From NCBI RefSeq assembly GCF_018688155.1, contig NZ_CP061312.1:1488001-1552000 (forward strand): a DNA stretch of 64,000 bases, in the 5' to 3' direction. The first letter of the stretch is position 1. Every line of letters starts with the position of its first letter. Below the pieces are notes generated by a model. That model saw nothing but the letters and a program-made list of their open reading frames with translations. It did no database searches and had not been told where the DNA came from. The DNA comes from Polynucleobacter sp. AP-Sving-400A-A2 (GTDB lineage: Bacteria; Pseudomonadota; Gammaproteobacteria; Burkholderiales; Burkholderiaceae). Below, in pieces: positions 9,241-18,247 of this stretch. Both the position numbers and the translations under genes were made by a program.

Positions 9241-9246
9241 TATAAT
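9241..9246 (+). promoter_or_regulatory. Candidate -10 box of the rne promoter
   Basis: A consensus TATAAT hexamer lies in the gap between divergent rluC and rne. No well-spaced consensus -35 is present: TTGTCC at 9221-9226 is only 14 bp upstream. If used, transcription would begin near 9253 and give an rne leader of about 370 nt. Confidence 0.45.
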
Positions 9247-9260
9247 CAACGCTCTAGCCA

Positions 9261-9624
9261 ATTTATTGGCCCGAGACAGACCTGATTCAGGTTTAGATCG
9301 TGGAGCTTGGAGTCGCCCTTAATAGACTCCCGGGGTTGCCCCTCCCCCGTTGTAATGAGGCGCAGGGTTGGTGTGCCGTATGCCGCGACCCGCGATTAGA
9401 AGACAGTTTTCAGGCGCGCGCCTGCATTGATGACCTAAAGGAGGTCTCTGCGGCGATCGTCAAGTGTGGCACCGGTTAAACAACGTTAAACCTGGTGTAC
9501 CAGGCAGTAAATGCCTGGATTTGTTTGATCCACACTACAAAGCCGCCAATGGGCTATGCCCCAAGCGGTACCTAACTTGTCCCTAACGCAGCGCGCAACG
9601 ACGCACTCCCAATAGGAGAGTGTT
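9261..9624 (+). promoter_or_regulatory. Long structured 5' leader of rne
   Basis: The gap before RNase E has no convincing ORF but many complementary pairs. Hairpins are ACCTG/CAGGT (9280-9292), GGAGTC/GACTCC (9309-9330), CGGGG/CCCCG (9331-9349), CAGGCGCGCGCCTG (9411-9424), GACCT/AGGTC (9432-9446) and CCGC+GGGC/GCCC+GCGG (9543-9568). Between 9463 and 9536 an outer stem AGTGTGG/CCACACT encloses two hairpins (CACCGGTT/AACC-T-GGTG and CCAGGCA/TGCCTGG), which resembles a three-way junction. The last hairpin, CACTCCC/GG-A-GAGTG (9604-9622), contains the Shine-Dalgarno sequence. Such a leader fits the known feedback control of RNase E through its own 5' UTR in E. coli; that this RNA does the same is inference. 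Confidence 0.65.
9604..9622 (+). promoter_or_regulatory. Hairpin enclosing the rne Shine-Dalgarno sequence
   Basis: CACTC (9604-9608) pairs with GAGTG (9618-9622), and CC (9609-9610) with GG (9615-9616), around an AATA loop, leaving one bulged A. The ribosome-binding sequence AGGAGAG is inside the stem and the ATG is at 9625, so folding would limit rne translation until the helix is opened or cleaved. Confidence 0.6.
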
Positions 9625-12276
9625 ATGAAACGCATGTTATTTAATGCAACTCAACAAGAAGAGTTGCGAGTTGCCATCGTCGATGGTCAAAAACTCATCG
9701 ATATCGATATCGAAGCTGCCGGTCGTGAACAACGTAAAGGCAATATTTACAAAGGTGTTATTACTCGCATTGAGCCTTCGCTCGAAGCTTGCTTTGTAAA
9801 TTACGGCGAAGAACGCCATGGCTTCCTGCCATTTAAAGAAGTGGCCCGCACCTACTTTAAAGAAGGTATTGATGTCCGTAATGCCTCTATTAAAGATGCC
9901 TTACGCGAAGGCCAAGAAATTATTGTTCAAGTAGAAAAAGAAGAGCGTGGCCAAAAAGGTGCTGCCCTGACCTCTTTCGTCTCCTTGGCAGGTCGCTATT
10001 TGGTATTGATGCCAAACAACCCACGTGGAGGCGGTGTTTCTCGTCGTATTGAAGGCGAAGACCGTCAAGAACTCCGTGAGGCGATGTCTCAATTAGAAGT
10101 ACCGGATGGCATGAGCATCATTGCTCGTACCGCAGGTATTGGCCGCGATGCTACTGAATTGCAATGGGATTTAAGTTATCTCATGCAGTTATGGACAGCG
10201 ATTGACGAAGCCGCTAAAGGCAATTCAGCACCACTATTGATCTATCTCGAATCGAGCTTAGTGATTCGTGCGATTCGTGATTATTTCCAGCCAGATATTG
10301 GTGAGATCCTCATCGATACCGATGACATCTACGAACAAGCTGCGGCATTTATGTCAGTAGTGATGCCAGATAACCTGCCAAGAGTGAAGCGTTACCAGGA
10401 CGATGTTCCATTGTTCTCCCGCTTCCAAATTGAGCACCAAATTGAAACTGCATACTCACGTACCGTGCCATTGCCCTCGGGCGGCGCGATTGTGATTGAC
10501 CATACCGAAGCTCTGGTTTCAGTTGACGTCAACTCTGCACGTGCAACCCGCGGCTCTGACATTGAAGAGACCGCTACTCGCACCAACTTAGAAGCTGCCG
10601 ATGAAATCGCCCGTCAAGCGCGTTTACGTGACCTGGGTGGTTTGATCGTGATCGACTTCATTGATATGGAATCTAGCAAGGCGCAGAAAGATGTTGAGAA
10701 TCGTCTTCGCGATGCTTTGCGTCATGACCGTGCCCGCGTTCAGATGGGCAAGATCTCCAAGTTTGGTTTGATGGAGATGTCACGCCAGCGTTTACGCCCC
10801 GCACTCTCTGAGGGTAGCCATGTAACCTGCCCACGTTGTAACGGCACAGGCCATATCCGCGATACCGAATCTTCTGCTTTGCAAGTCTTGCGCATCATCC
10901 AAGAAGAAGCAATGAAAGAAAACACTGCCGCCATTCATACGCAAGTTCCAGTCGAAGTGGCTGCATTCTTGCTGAATGAGAAGCGTGCTGAAGTCATCAA
11001 GATTGAGTCACGTTTTAAAGTGAACGTCTTGATGATTCCGAATAAGCATTTAGAAACACCACATTACAAGCTTGAGCGTTTACGTCACGATGATCCACGT
11101 CTTGACGATCAAAAGGCCAGTTACGTGATGGCTGAAGAAGCTGCGCGTGAACTTGAAACGGATACAGCTGTAAGCCGTAAAGATGCTGACGTTAAAGTTC
11201 GCCCTGAAGCTGCTGTCAAAGGTATTACGCCAAATGCACCAGCTCCAGTAAGTCAGCCACGTCCTGCACGCACTGAAAAGGCGGCTGCAGAAACTGCTAG
11301 CACTGGTGGATTCTTCGGATTCATTAAGGGTCTATTCTCATCAGCGCCTAAATCAGAAGCGCAGCCTACTCCTAGCGCACCACGTGGTCGCAATCCAAAC
11401 AACCGTAATGGCGATCGCAATCGCAATCGTGGTCGTCGTGGTGAGCGTAACGATCGCGCTGAGCGTCCAGCCGAAGGTGCAGCAAGCACTGAAGGTGCAA
11501 ATGCGCCACGCGAGGCAGGCTCAGGTAGAGGCCGTCAAGACGGTCGTAACCGTAACGGAAATAACGGTAATCGCAACCAGAACAATCAAAATGCAAAGCC
11601 AGAAAATCAAGCTGCGGTAACTCCAGCTACGGAAGCTGCTCCTGGAACTGACATCACTCCTAACGCAGATGGCGAGGAGCGTCGTGGTCGTGGCCGCAAC
11701 CGTCGTGGTCGTGGTCGTGGTCAACGTGGCGAGCGCACTGAGTCCAATGGCGATGCAGCAATTGCTTCAGTTGTTGCAGTAGCAACTTCATTCTCGGGTC
11801 CTCCAGTAGGTATGGCGGGAGCGTCTGCTTCAATGCCGATTCAGAACCTTGCCCAAAGCTTTGGACATACGACTGCGCCTGTAGCTTCTAACGAAGTGAA
11901 AGAGCGTGCACCGCGTGCGCCTAGAGAACCAAGAGAGCAACGTGCACCACGTCAAAGTAATCGCACAGAGAATGCTGCTCCAGCATCTACTCCAGTAGCT
12001 GCACCAGCTCCAGCAATGGAAGTGATTGCTAAACCGATGCCTGAGCTACCTAAGGTTGCCTTCCAGGCACTTGAAGAGACTCCATTGCACAGCGTAGTTC
12101 AGTCTGCCGGTATGGTCTGGGTTGCAACGGACTCCAGTAAGCATCAAGAAGCACAATCACAAATCAAAGCAGAGCCAGAAATTTTGCCAACAGGCAGAAC
12201 TCCTAAAGCACCTGTTAGCTTGCAAAATGGTCCAATGGTTTTAGTTGAAACCGGCGGCCAAGAAAAAACGGTTTAA
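9625..12276 (+). CDS. rne: Ribonuclease E
   Basis: Endoribonuclease that initiates mRNA decay, processes rRNA and tRNA precursors and scaffolds the degradosome. The 883-aa protein has an S1 domain (about 38-120), the catalytic DNase-I-like domain with Asp301 (VDVNSAR) and Asp344 (VIDFIDM), and the zinc-link CPRC (Cys402, Cys405). After about residue 520 it becomes disordered, Ala/Pro rich, with several Arg/Asn/Gly-rich stretches (residues about 585-720) likely to bind RNA. GGFFGFIKGLFSS at 561-573 resembles an amphipathic membrane-anchoring helix at the position of E. coli segment A. The disordered tail distinguishes it from RNase G. Confidence 0.96.
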   Translation: MKRMLFNATQQEELRVAIVDGQKLIDIDIEAAGREQRKGNIYKGVITRIEPSLEACFVNYGEERHGFLPFKEVARTYFKEGIDVRNASIKDALREGQEIIVQVEKEERGQKGAALTSFVSLAGRYLVLMPNNPRGGGVSRRIEGEDRQELREAMSQLEVPDGMSIIARTAGIGRDATELQWDLSYLMQLWTAIDEAAKGNSAPLLIYLESSLVIRAIRDYFQPDIGEILIDTDDIYEQAAAFMSVVMPDNLPRVKRYQDDVPLFSRFQIEHQIETAYSRTVPLPSGGAIVIDHTEALVSVDVNSARATRGSDIEETATRTNLEAADEIARQARLRDLGGLIVIDFIDMESSKAQKDVENRLRDALRHDRARVQMGKISKFGLMEMSRQRLRPALSEGSHVTCPRCNGTGHIRDTESSALQVLRIIQEEAMKENTAAIHTQVPVEVAAFLLNEKRAEVIKIESRFKVNVLMIPNKHLETPHYKLERLRHDDPRLDDQKASYVMAEEAARELETDTAVSRKDADVKVRPEAAVKGITPNAPAPVSQPRPARTEKAAAETASTGGFFGFIKGLFSSAPKSEAQPTPSAPRGRNPNNRNGDRNRNRGRRGERNDRAERPAEGAASTEGANAPREAGSGRGRQDGRNRNGNNGNRNQNNQNAKPENQAAVTPATEAAPGTDITPNADGEERRGRGRNRRGRGRGQRGERTESNGDAAIASVVAVATSFSGPPVGMAGASASMPIQNLAQSFGHTTAPVASNEVKERAPRAPREPREQRAPRQSNRTENAAPASTPVAAPAPAMEVIAKPMPELPKVAFQALEETPLHSVVQSAGMVWVATDSSKHQEAQSQIKAEPEILPTGRTPKAPVSLQNGPMVLVETGGQEKTV

Positions 12277-12358
12277 TCCAATTTCTCCAGACTGCTATTT
12301 ATCCCACAAGGATATTTGGCAGTTTGGCAGAAACACGGTTTCACGGCCATAATTACGC

Positions 12359-13471
12359 ATGGTTGAAAAAGTAATCCCTATACGTTTAGATGAAGGTAAA
12401 GGCCTGATGCCGTCCATACCAGGACAGCTCTTAGCTGCGAGTACCTCAACCAAAGATACCCGCGGACGCCCGCTAAGAGATTTACGCATCTCTGTCACTG
12501 ATCGCTGTAATTTCCGCTGCACCTACTGCATGCCTAAGGAAATCTTCGACAAAGACTACCCCTATCTCTCTCATAATGAATTACTCAGCTTTGAAGAGAT
12601 CACCCGTTTAACAACTATCTTTGCCTCACTGGGCGTAGAAAAAATTCGCCTCACTGGTGGCGAGCCTTTGTTGCGCAAAAATCTCGAAGTACTGATTGAG
12701 ATGTTAGCCAAGATTCGTACTACGACAAATCAACCCCTTGATCTCACCTTAACTACGAATGGCAGTATTTTGCGCAAGAAAGCGGCTGCATTAAAAGCCG
12801 CAGGCTTGCATCGCCTCACCATTAGCCTTGACGGCCTAAATGATGATGTCTTCAAAAAAATGAATGATGTCGACTTTCCAGTTACTGATGTGCTTGATGG
12901 CATTGCAGCAGCTAAAGAGGCTGGCTTTACTAATCTCAAAGTCAATATGGTGGTTAAGAAGGGCACAAACGACCAAGAGATTATTGGTATGGCTAAGCAC
13001 TTCAAAGGCACTGGCGTAACACTGCGCTTTATTGAATTTATGGATGTAGGTAGCTCTAACGGCTGGGATATGTCTCAAGTACTCCCCTCGCAGGAAGTTG
13101 CTAATCGTATTCATGCCGTCTTTCCGATAGAAGCTATAGAGGCTAACTATTCTGGTGAAGTAGCTCAGCGCTGGCGCTATCTTGATGGCTCCGGTGAAAT
13201 TGGCTTTATTTCTAGTGTTACACAAACTTTCTGCCATGAGTGCACTCGCGCGCGTATCTCCACAGATGGCCAGCTCTATCTTTGCCTGTTTGCAAATGAA
13301 GGTTTTGATTTCAAAACGCTATTGCGTTCCGGTAGGAGTGATTTAGAAATTGCCAACGCCATCATGTCGACATGGTCAGGGCGCAATGATCACTACTCAG
13401 AAATTCGGGGATCCAATACTGCTGGATCAAAATCCGCTCGCAAAGTAGAGATGTCTTACATCGGCGGGTAA
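12359..13471 (+). CDS. moaA: GTP 3',8-cyclase MoaA
   Basis: Radical-SAM enzyme for the first step of molybdenum cofactor synthesis, converting GTP to 3',8-cH2GTP. The 370-aa protein has the N-terminal cluster motif CNFRCTYC, the SAM-site LTGGEPLLR, and a C-terminal second [4Fe-4S] site, [18 protein letters not shown]. It ends in the double glycine (SYIGG) that MoaA needs for activity. The N-terminal extension [15 protein letters not shown] is like those of other betaproteobacterial MoaA proteins. The stop overlaps mobA by one base (TAATG). Confidence 0.96.
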   Translation: MVEKVIPIRLDEGKGLMPSIPGQLLAASTSTKDTRGRPLRDLRISVTDRCNFRCTYCMPKEIFDKDYPYLSHNELLSFEEITRLTTIFASLGVEKIRLTGGEPLLRKNLEVLIEMLAKIRTTTNQPLDLTLTTNGSILRKKAAALKAAGLHRLTISLDGLNDDVFKKMNDVDFPVTDVLDGIAAAKEAGFTNLKVNMVVKKGTNDQEIIGMAKHFKGTGVTLRFIEFMDVGSSNGWDMSQVLPSQEVANRIHAVFPIEAIEANYSGEVAQRWRYLDGSGEIGFISSVTQTFCHECTRARISTDGQLYLCLFANEGFDFKTLLRSGRSDLEIANAIMSTWSGRNDHYSEIRGSNTAGSKSARKVEMSYIGG

Positions 13472-14076
13472 TGATTAGCTCAGAACACATTACTGGACTC
13501 ATTTTGGCAGGGGGCCGCGCCCAAAGAATGGGTGGTATTGATAAGGGTTTAATCCCTTTTCATGGCAAGCCCCTGATTGAATCTGCCATCAGTCGACTCA
13601 AACCCCAAGTCAGCACTATTCTGATTAATGCTAACCGTAGCATTACAAAGTATTCCCACTATGGTTACCCAGTACTCATGGATGAAACTCCGGATTTTTC
13701 TGGCCCACTAGCTGGCTTCTCAGTTGGACTGAAGCATTGCAAAACGCCCTACTTACTAACATCGCCTTGCGACTCTCCTTTGTTGCCGACCGATCTTGCC
13801 GAAAAGATGGCGCATCAATTGGAAGGCGGTAATTTAGAACTTGTCTTTGCTTCCTCAAAAGAGGGTGACGGCAAGACATGGTCCCAACCGGTTTTCTGCC
13901 TAATGAAAAGTGATTTACAAGACTCTTTAAATGTCTTTCTAAGTAAAGGTGATTTGAAGATTGACCGCTGGTTTAAAGAATTGCGCTCTGGTACCGTTGT
14001 ATTTGAAAATGCTCAAGCATTTGCCAACGTCAACACACCGGAAGAATTAGCTGCCTTAGAAAAAATATCGTCATGA
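13471..14076 (+). CDS. mobA: Molybdenum cofactor guanylyltransferase MobA
   Basis: Attaches GMP to molybdopterin to make the guanine dinucleotide cofactor used by DMSO-reductase-family enzymes such as nitrate reductase or formate dehydrogenase. The 201-aa protein has the nucleotide-binding signature LILAGGRAQRMGGIDKGL near the N-terminus and the GPLAGFSVGL and SPCDSPLLP motifs of the NTP-transferase fold. It lies between moaA and moeA with a one-base overlap on the left and ATGA overlap on the right, so the three are a coupled operon. Confidence 0.93.
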   Translation: MISSEHITGLILAGGRAQRMGGIDKGLIPFHGKPLIESAISRLKPQVSTILINANRSITKYSHYGYPVLMDETPDFSGPLAGFSVGLKHCKTPYLLTSPCDSPLLPTDLAEKMAHQLEGGNLELVFASSKEGDGKTWSQPVFCLMKSDLQDSLNVFLSKGDLKIDRWFKELRSGTVVFENAQAFANVNTPEELAALEKISS

Positions 14077-15395
14077 CCGATTCAATTAAGCACTCCCCTA
14101 ATAGCCCTATTCTCTTGACTGCTTCACTTCATGTGGATGAGGCGCGCAAGGCTATCTCAGATCTAGTCAATGAATTACTTCTAGAGTCTCGCAAGCTAAA
14201 CAATGCGAGTGATATTGAGTTAGTCACTTTGGATCAAGCGATTAATCGTATTTTGGCGGAAGATTTGCTTTCCCCAATTAATGTCCCTGCTGCTGATAAC
14301 TCCGCCATGGATGGCTTTGCCTTTAATGGCGATTGCCTGGGAAATAGCGAAGCCATAGCTACCTTGAAGATTGTTGGTACAGCCTATGCCGGCAAACCTT
14401 ACGAAGGGACTACCGGTCCAGGCGAATGCCTCAAGATCATGACTGGCGCCCTCATGCCCAATGGCTGTGATACCGTCATTCCTCAAGAGTTTACGGAATC
14501 CGTAAGCGAGTCAAGTGTCGGTTTTAAACAAAACCAAGTAAAGCGTGGAGAGAATCGCCGCTTACGTGGCGAAGATTTGCAAAACGGTAAAGCTGCTATT
14601 GCAGCTGGTCGCTTATTGCGACCCTCCGATCTTGGCCTAGCTGCGTCCTTGGGCATCGCCAGCCTCAAAGTGCATCGCAAACTCAAGGTGGCCATTCTTT
14701 CCTCTGGAGATGAATTACGTCCCCTGGGTCAAGCTCTAGATACGGGCAGTATTTATGACAGTAATCGCTATAGCCTGACAGGCTTACTCAATCGACTCAA
14801 TCTAGAAATTATTGATTGCGGCATTGTGCGTGATGATCCTGTCTCGCTGAAAGCTGCCTTCGTAGATGCAGCCTCTAAAGCAGATGTTCTGATCTCCTCT
14901 GGTGGAGTCTCTGTTGGTGAGGCAGACTTTACTAAGCAAATCATGCAAGAACTGGGTGATGTAGGCTTTTGGAAGATTGCCATGCGCCCAGGACGCCCCA
15001 TGGCCTTTGGGATGCTCAAGCCTGTTGGTGATTCCAGCCGCAAAACTCTTTTCTTTGGCCTGCCCGGCAACCCAGTAGCCGTCATGGTGACCTTCTACCA
15101 ATTCGTCCGCTCAGCTTTATTGCAACTCAACGGCGCAAACCAAACTGAGCAGCTCATGACCCAAGCAATTGCCGAGGCACCGATTCGGAAAAAGCCGGGT
15201 CGAACAGAATTTCAGCGTGCCATTATGGGGCGTGGCCCCGACGGGAAGCCCACGGTCAAGCTGACCGGCAGCCAAGGTGCTGGAATTTTACGCTCGATGA
15301 GCGAGGCAAATTGCTTTGTCATCCTGCCTCACGACCAAGGAAATGTTGCGGCCGGTGACTGGGTAGATGTGGCGCTTTTCGACGGACTGCTTTAA
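14073..15395 (+). CDS. moeA: Molybdopterin molybdenumtransferase MoeA
   Basis: Inserts molybdate into adenylylated molybdopterin, the final step of basic Moco formation. At 440 aa it has all the expected MoeA segments: PAADNSAMDGFAF near the N-terminus, GDEL(R)PLGQ, the MogA-like domain motif SSGGVSVGEADF, MRPGRPMAFG and LPGNPVAVMVTF. The partner Mog is encoded apart at 23921. Start ATG overlaps the mobA stop. An N-terminal extension of about 15 residues precedes the conserved part. Confidence 0.95.
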   Translation: MTDSIKHSPNSPILLTASLHVDEARKAISDLVNELLLESRKLNNASDIELVTLDQAINRILAEDLLSPINVPAADNSAMDGFAFNGDCLGNSEAIATLKIVGTAYAGKPYEGTTGPGECLKIMTGALMPNGCDTVIPQEFTESVSESSVGFKQNQVKRGENRRLRGEDLQNGKAAIAAGRLLRPSDLGLAASLGIASLKVHRKLKVAILSSGDELRPLGQALDTGSIYDSNRYSLTGLLNRLNLEIIDCGIVRDDPVSLKAAFVDAASKADVLISSGGVSVGEADFTKQIMQELGDVGFWKIAMRPGRPMAFGMLKPVGDSSRKTLFFGLPGNPVAVMVTFYQFVRSALLQLNGANQTEQLMTQAIAEAPIRKKPGRTEFQRAIMGRGPDGKPTVKLTGSQGAGILRSMSEANCFVILPHDQGNVAAGDWVDVALFDGLL

Positions 15396-15406
15396 GATTG
15401 CACCTC

Positions 15407-15700
15407 ATGAAACTCACCAAAAAAGAAATTGCCTTCGTAGACCCAATGCATACCGCCAAAACTCTGGTTTTGGTTTACCTTTGCTTTTCTGTACCAATTG
15501 TGTTGCTAGCCTTGTTTGTAGCCTTCATTCGTGACGGTGCCATTCCTGGATTTACCGTTCTCTCTGCATTAATCCTCAACGCATTACTGGGTTTTGCTTT
15601 GCTATGGATTGCTTGCAAAGTCTACAACTGGGTTGCAGGTAAATTTGGTGGCATTGAACTTGCTCTTCGTGAGCTCCCAGAAGAAATTGAAGCAGATTAA
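15407..15700 (+). CDS. Small membrane protein of unknown function
   Basis: I do not recognise this 97-residue protein. It begins MKLTKKEIAFVDP and has two strongly hydrophobic segments, roughly residues 17-41 and 48-70, followed by a charged C-terminal tail ending ELPEEIEAD. It is therefore probably an inner-membrane protein with both ends in the cytoplasm. The ATG at 15407 is used; an in-frame TTG at 15398 is also possible. It follows moeA by about 10 bp and may be co-transcribed with the Moco genes, but nothing in the sequence shows a role in that pathway. Confidence 0.7.
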   Translation: MKLTKKEIAFVDPMHTAKTLVLVYLCFSVPIVLLALFVAFIRDGAIPGFTVLSALILNALLGFALLWIACKVYNWVAGKFGGIELALRELPEEIEAD

Positions 15701-15708
15701 GTTTTCAG

Positions 15709-16722
15709 CTAGGCTGTAAATACCTCTGTATTAATTAGGCTTGGTGGTTTCTTCCCATCCAGCGCGGCTCGCAAATTTTCCACCGCAAGATCCACCATCG
15801 CTCTACGTGTTTTTTCTGTAGCACTGGCAATATGCGGAGCCAACACAATATTGCTGCACTTGAGTAACTCTGGATGTACTTGAGGCTCGCCTTCAAAAAC
15901 ATCCAAGCCCGCTGCAAAGATCTTGCCACTTTGCAACGCTTTTGCTAAGGCCGCATCGTCCACAATACCGCCACGAGCTATATTAATCAGGGTTGCGGTG
16001 GGTTTCATCAGCGCAATTTCTGCGGCGCCAATCGTATGATGATTTTGAGCTGTGTAAGGTAGTACCAACACCACATGGTCGGCAATACGTAATAACTCCT
16101 CTTTGGAAACATGGCTTGCACTACAAGCTTGTTCATCTTCAGAAGATAAGCGACTGCGGTTGTGATAAATCACTTTCATACCAAAACCTAAGGCACGTTT
16201 TGCAATCCCTTGGCCGATACGACCCATACCAATAATGCCGACTGTGCTGTGATGCAAGTCCATGCCCAGTGGATTATTCACAATCGACCATTGATCCCAC
16301 TTGCCCGCTCGCACCCAATGCTCGGATTCCGTAATACGCCTAGCAGTTGCCATTAACAAGGCAAAACCAAAATCAGCGGTTGTATCCGTAAGAACGTCAG
16401 GGGTATTCGTAGCCATGACCCCAGCAGCAGTAATGGCTGGGATATCAAAATTGTTATAGCCAACAGAGATATTCGCTACCACCTTTAAATTTTTGGCTTG
16501 AGCTAAAGCGGAAGCGTCAATTCGCTCGCTTCCTGCTACTAGGGCGCCCTGGACTTCTGAAAGCGCTTTTTGCAACTCTTCTGGGCTTAATATTTTGTCG
16601 GACTGGTTAGATTGAACCTCATAGAGGTCCTCTAATTTGGCTAGCGCCTCAGGAAAAATGGCCCTTGCGACCAAAATTTTGGGTTTTGGGATGCTTTTGG
16701 AGGTATTTTCTGGAGTGTTCAT
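15709..16722 (-). CDS. D-isomer-specific 2-hydroxyacid dehydrogenase (glyoxylate/hydroxypyruvate reductase type)
   Basis: NAD(P)H-dependent 2-ketoacid reductase. The 337-aa sequence contains the Rossmann motif GIIGMGRIGQGIAKR, the catalytic arginine in LINIARGGIVDD, the glutamate in DVFEGEPQVHP and the histidine in LAPHIASATEKTR. Resemblance to GhrB/TtuD-type enzymes suggests glyoxylate or hydroxypyruvate as substrate, but this cannot be fixed by sequence alone. It converges on the small membrane-protein gene and is divergent from the ferredoxin gene. Confidence 0.88.
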   Translation of the reverse strand: MNTPENTSKSIPKPKILVARAIFPEALAKLEDLYEVQSNQSDKILSPEELQKALSEVQGALVAGSERIDASALAQAKNLKVVANISVGYNNFDIPAITAAGVMATNTPDVLTDTTADFGFALLMATARRITESEHWVRAGKWDQWSIVNNPLGMDLHHSTVGIIGMGRIGQGIAKRALGFGMKVIYHNRSRLSSEDEQACSASHVSKEELLRIADHVVLVLPYTAQNHHTIGAAEIALMKPTATLINIARGGIVDDAALAKALQSGKIFAAGLDVFEGEPQVHPELLKCSNIVLAPHIASATEKTRRAMVDLAVENLRAALDGKKPPSLINTEVFTA

Positions 16723-16840
16723 AACGTGACTTTACCTCAAGTAAATTGAGGCTTTCGCCTGAAAAATAAGCTGATTCGGCTAAAATGAACTTTTATAACT
16801 TGGTAGTCCATTCACTTGGACTCCTTACCTGCAAACCATC

Positions 16841-17164
16841 ATGACTTACGTTGTTACCGAAGCTTGTATTCGCTGCAAATACACTGATTGCGTTGATGTC
16901 TGCCCAGTCGATTGTTTTCGCGAAGGTCCTAACTTTTTAGTGATCGATCCAGATGAATGTATCGATTGCGCAGTCTGTGTACCAGAGTGTCCAGTCAATG
17001 CTATCTATGCAGAAGATGATGTACCAGGAGATCAACAGTCCTTCATCAAATTGAATGCTGATCTTTCATCGGGATGGACATCGATTACCAAATCTAAAGC
17101 AGCCCTTCCAGATGCTGATGAATGGAAAGACGTTAAAAACAAAATTGATCAGCTGGTAAAGTAA
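16841..17164 (+). CDS. fdxA: 7Fe (3Fe-4S/4Fe-4S) ferredoxin FdxA
   Basis: Small electron carrier of 107 aa. The cysteine patterns [18 protein letters not shown] and [17 protein letters not shown] are those of the Azotobacter-type seven-iron ferredoxins. The C-terminal domain is about 50 residues, also typical. A TAAAAT (16781-16786) may serve as -10, and a short hairpin AGTCCA/TGGACT (about 16805-16822) lies in the leader. It is immediately followed, after one base, by a ferredoxin-NADP reductase gene, so the two probably form a redox couple. Confidence 0.95.
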   Translation: MTYVVTEACIRCKYTDCVDVCPVDCFREGPNFLVIDPDECIDCAVCVPECPVNAIYAEDDVPGDQQSFIKLNADLSSGWTSITKSKAALPDADEWKDVKNKIDQLVK

Positions 17165-17165
17165 A

Positions 17166-18209
17166 TTGCACCTCCCCATTGAAACCGATGCAGTCATTAT
17201 TGGCGCCGGTCCGGTGGGGCTCTTCCAAGTCTTCGAACTTGGTCTCTTAGAAATTAAAGCGCATGTCATTGACTCCCTACCTGAAGTGGGCGGTCAATGT
17301 ATCGAGCTCTACCCAGATAAACCGATCTATGACATTCCGGCGATTCCGGTTTGCACTGGTCGTGAGCTAGTTAGTAATCTACTGAAACAAATTGAGCCAT
17401 TCAAACCACAGTTTCACTTAAACCAGGAAGTCTCTACCCTTGAGAAACAGGCTGATGGTCGTTTTCTGATTCGCACATCCCAAGATCAGCAATTTTTGAG
17501 TAGAGCGATTTTTATAGCTGCCGGTGTTGGTGCATTTCAACCGCGCACGCTCAACCTAGATGGCATTGAGGCTTTTGTCGATAAACAAATTTTTTATCGC
17601 GTCAGAAATCCTGAGCAATTTGCCAGTAAGCGCATCGTGATTTGCGGTGGTGGAGATTCCGCACTGGATTGGGCATTGCATTTTGCAGAGCGAGCAGCCA
17701 GCGTGATACTCATTCATCGCAGAGATGAATTCAAAGCAGCCCCCCAATCCGTTGCCAAGATGCGCGCTCTTTGTGCAGCTGGCAAGATGCAACTCATCAT
17801 TGGGCAAATTACGGGCCTTGAATCCTCCGCTGACAAACTGACTGAAATTGCCGTTGCCAATATTGATGGCGAAGTTCAGATGATTGCATTAGATGCACTC
17901 TTATTGTTTTATGGGCTCTCACCCAAATTAGGCCCTATCGCCGACTGGGGGTTAGATATCGACCGTAAGCAAATTGCTGTGGATACTGCCTGCTTTCAGA
18001 CTAGCACTCCTGGCATATACGCCGTTGGGGATATCAATATCTACCCGGGCAAGAAAAAACTGATTTTGTCAGGCTTTCATGAGGCAGCCTTAGCGGCCTT
18101 TGCTGCAGCCGCCTATCTGGCCCCTGAAAAGCAGATTCAACTCCAATACACCACCACATCCCCAAAGCTTCATAAGGCGCTTGGGGTCAGCCCAGCGACA
18201 TTCGAGTAA
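17166..18209 (+). CDS. Ferredoxin-NADP reductase, thioredoxin-reductase-like type
   Basis: FAD flavoprotein expected to move electrons between NADPH and ferredoxin. The 347-aa protein has the FAD motif [18 protein letters not shown], a [10 protein letters not shown] segment, the NADP motif [12 protein letters not shown] and [15 protein letters not shown]. It lacks the CxxC redox pair of thioredoxin reductase, which fits the TrxR-like ferredoxin-NADP reductase group. No ATG is available near the N-terminus, so translation probably starts at TTG 17166, one base after the fdxA stop, implying coupling to fdxA. Confidence 0.9.
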   Translation: MHLPIETDAVIIGAGPVGLFQVFELGLLEIKAHVIDSLPEVGGQCIELYPDKPIYDIPAIPVCTGRELVSNLLKQIEPFKPQFHLNQEVSTLEKQADGRFLIRTSQDQQFLSRAIFIAAGVGAFQPRTLNLDGIEAFVDKQIFYRVRNPEQFASKRIVICGGGDSALDWALHFAERAASVILIHRRDEFKAAPQSVAKMRALCAAGKMQLIIGQITGLESSADKLTEIAVANIDGEVQMIALDALLLFYGLSPKLGPIADWGLDIDRKQIAVDTACFQTSTPGIYAVGDINIYPGKKKLILSGFHEAALAAFAAAAYLAPEKQIQLQYTTTSPKLHKALGVSPATFE

Positions 18210-18247
18210 GCTCTTAATATCACTGAATTATTTGACTGAGTAAACCT

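Noticed and set aside
11306..11724. Several alternative frames and repeat-like CGT/CGC/AAC runs inside rne
   Set aside because: They result from the Arg/Asn/Gly-rich low-complexity tail of RNase E, not from separate genes or a repeat array.
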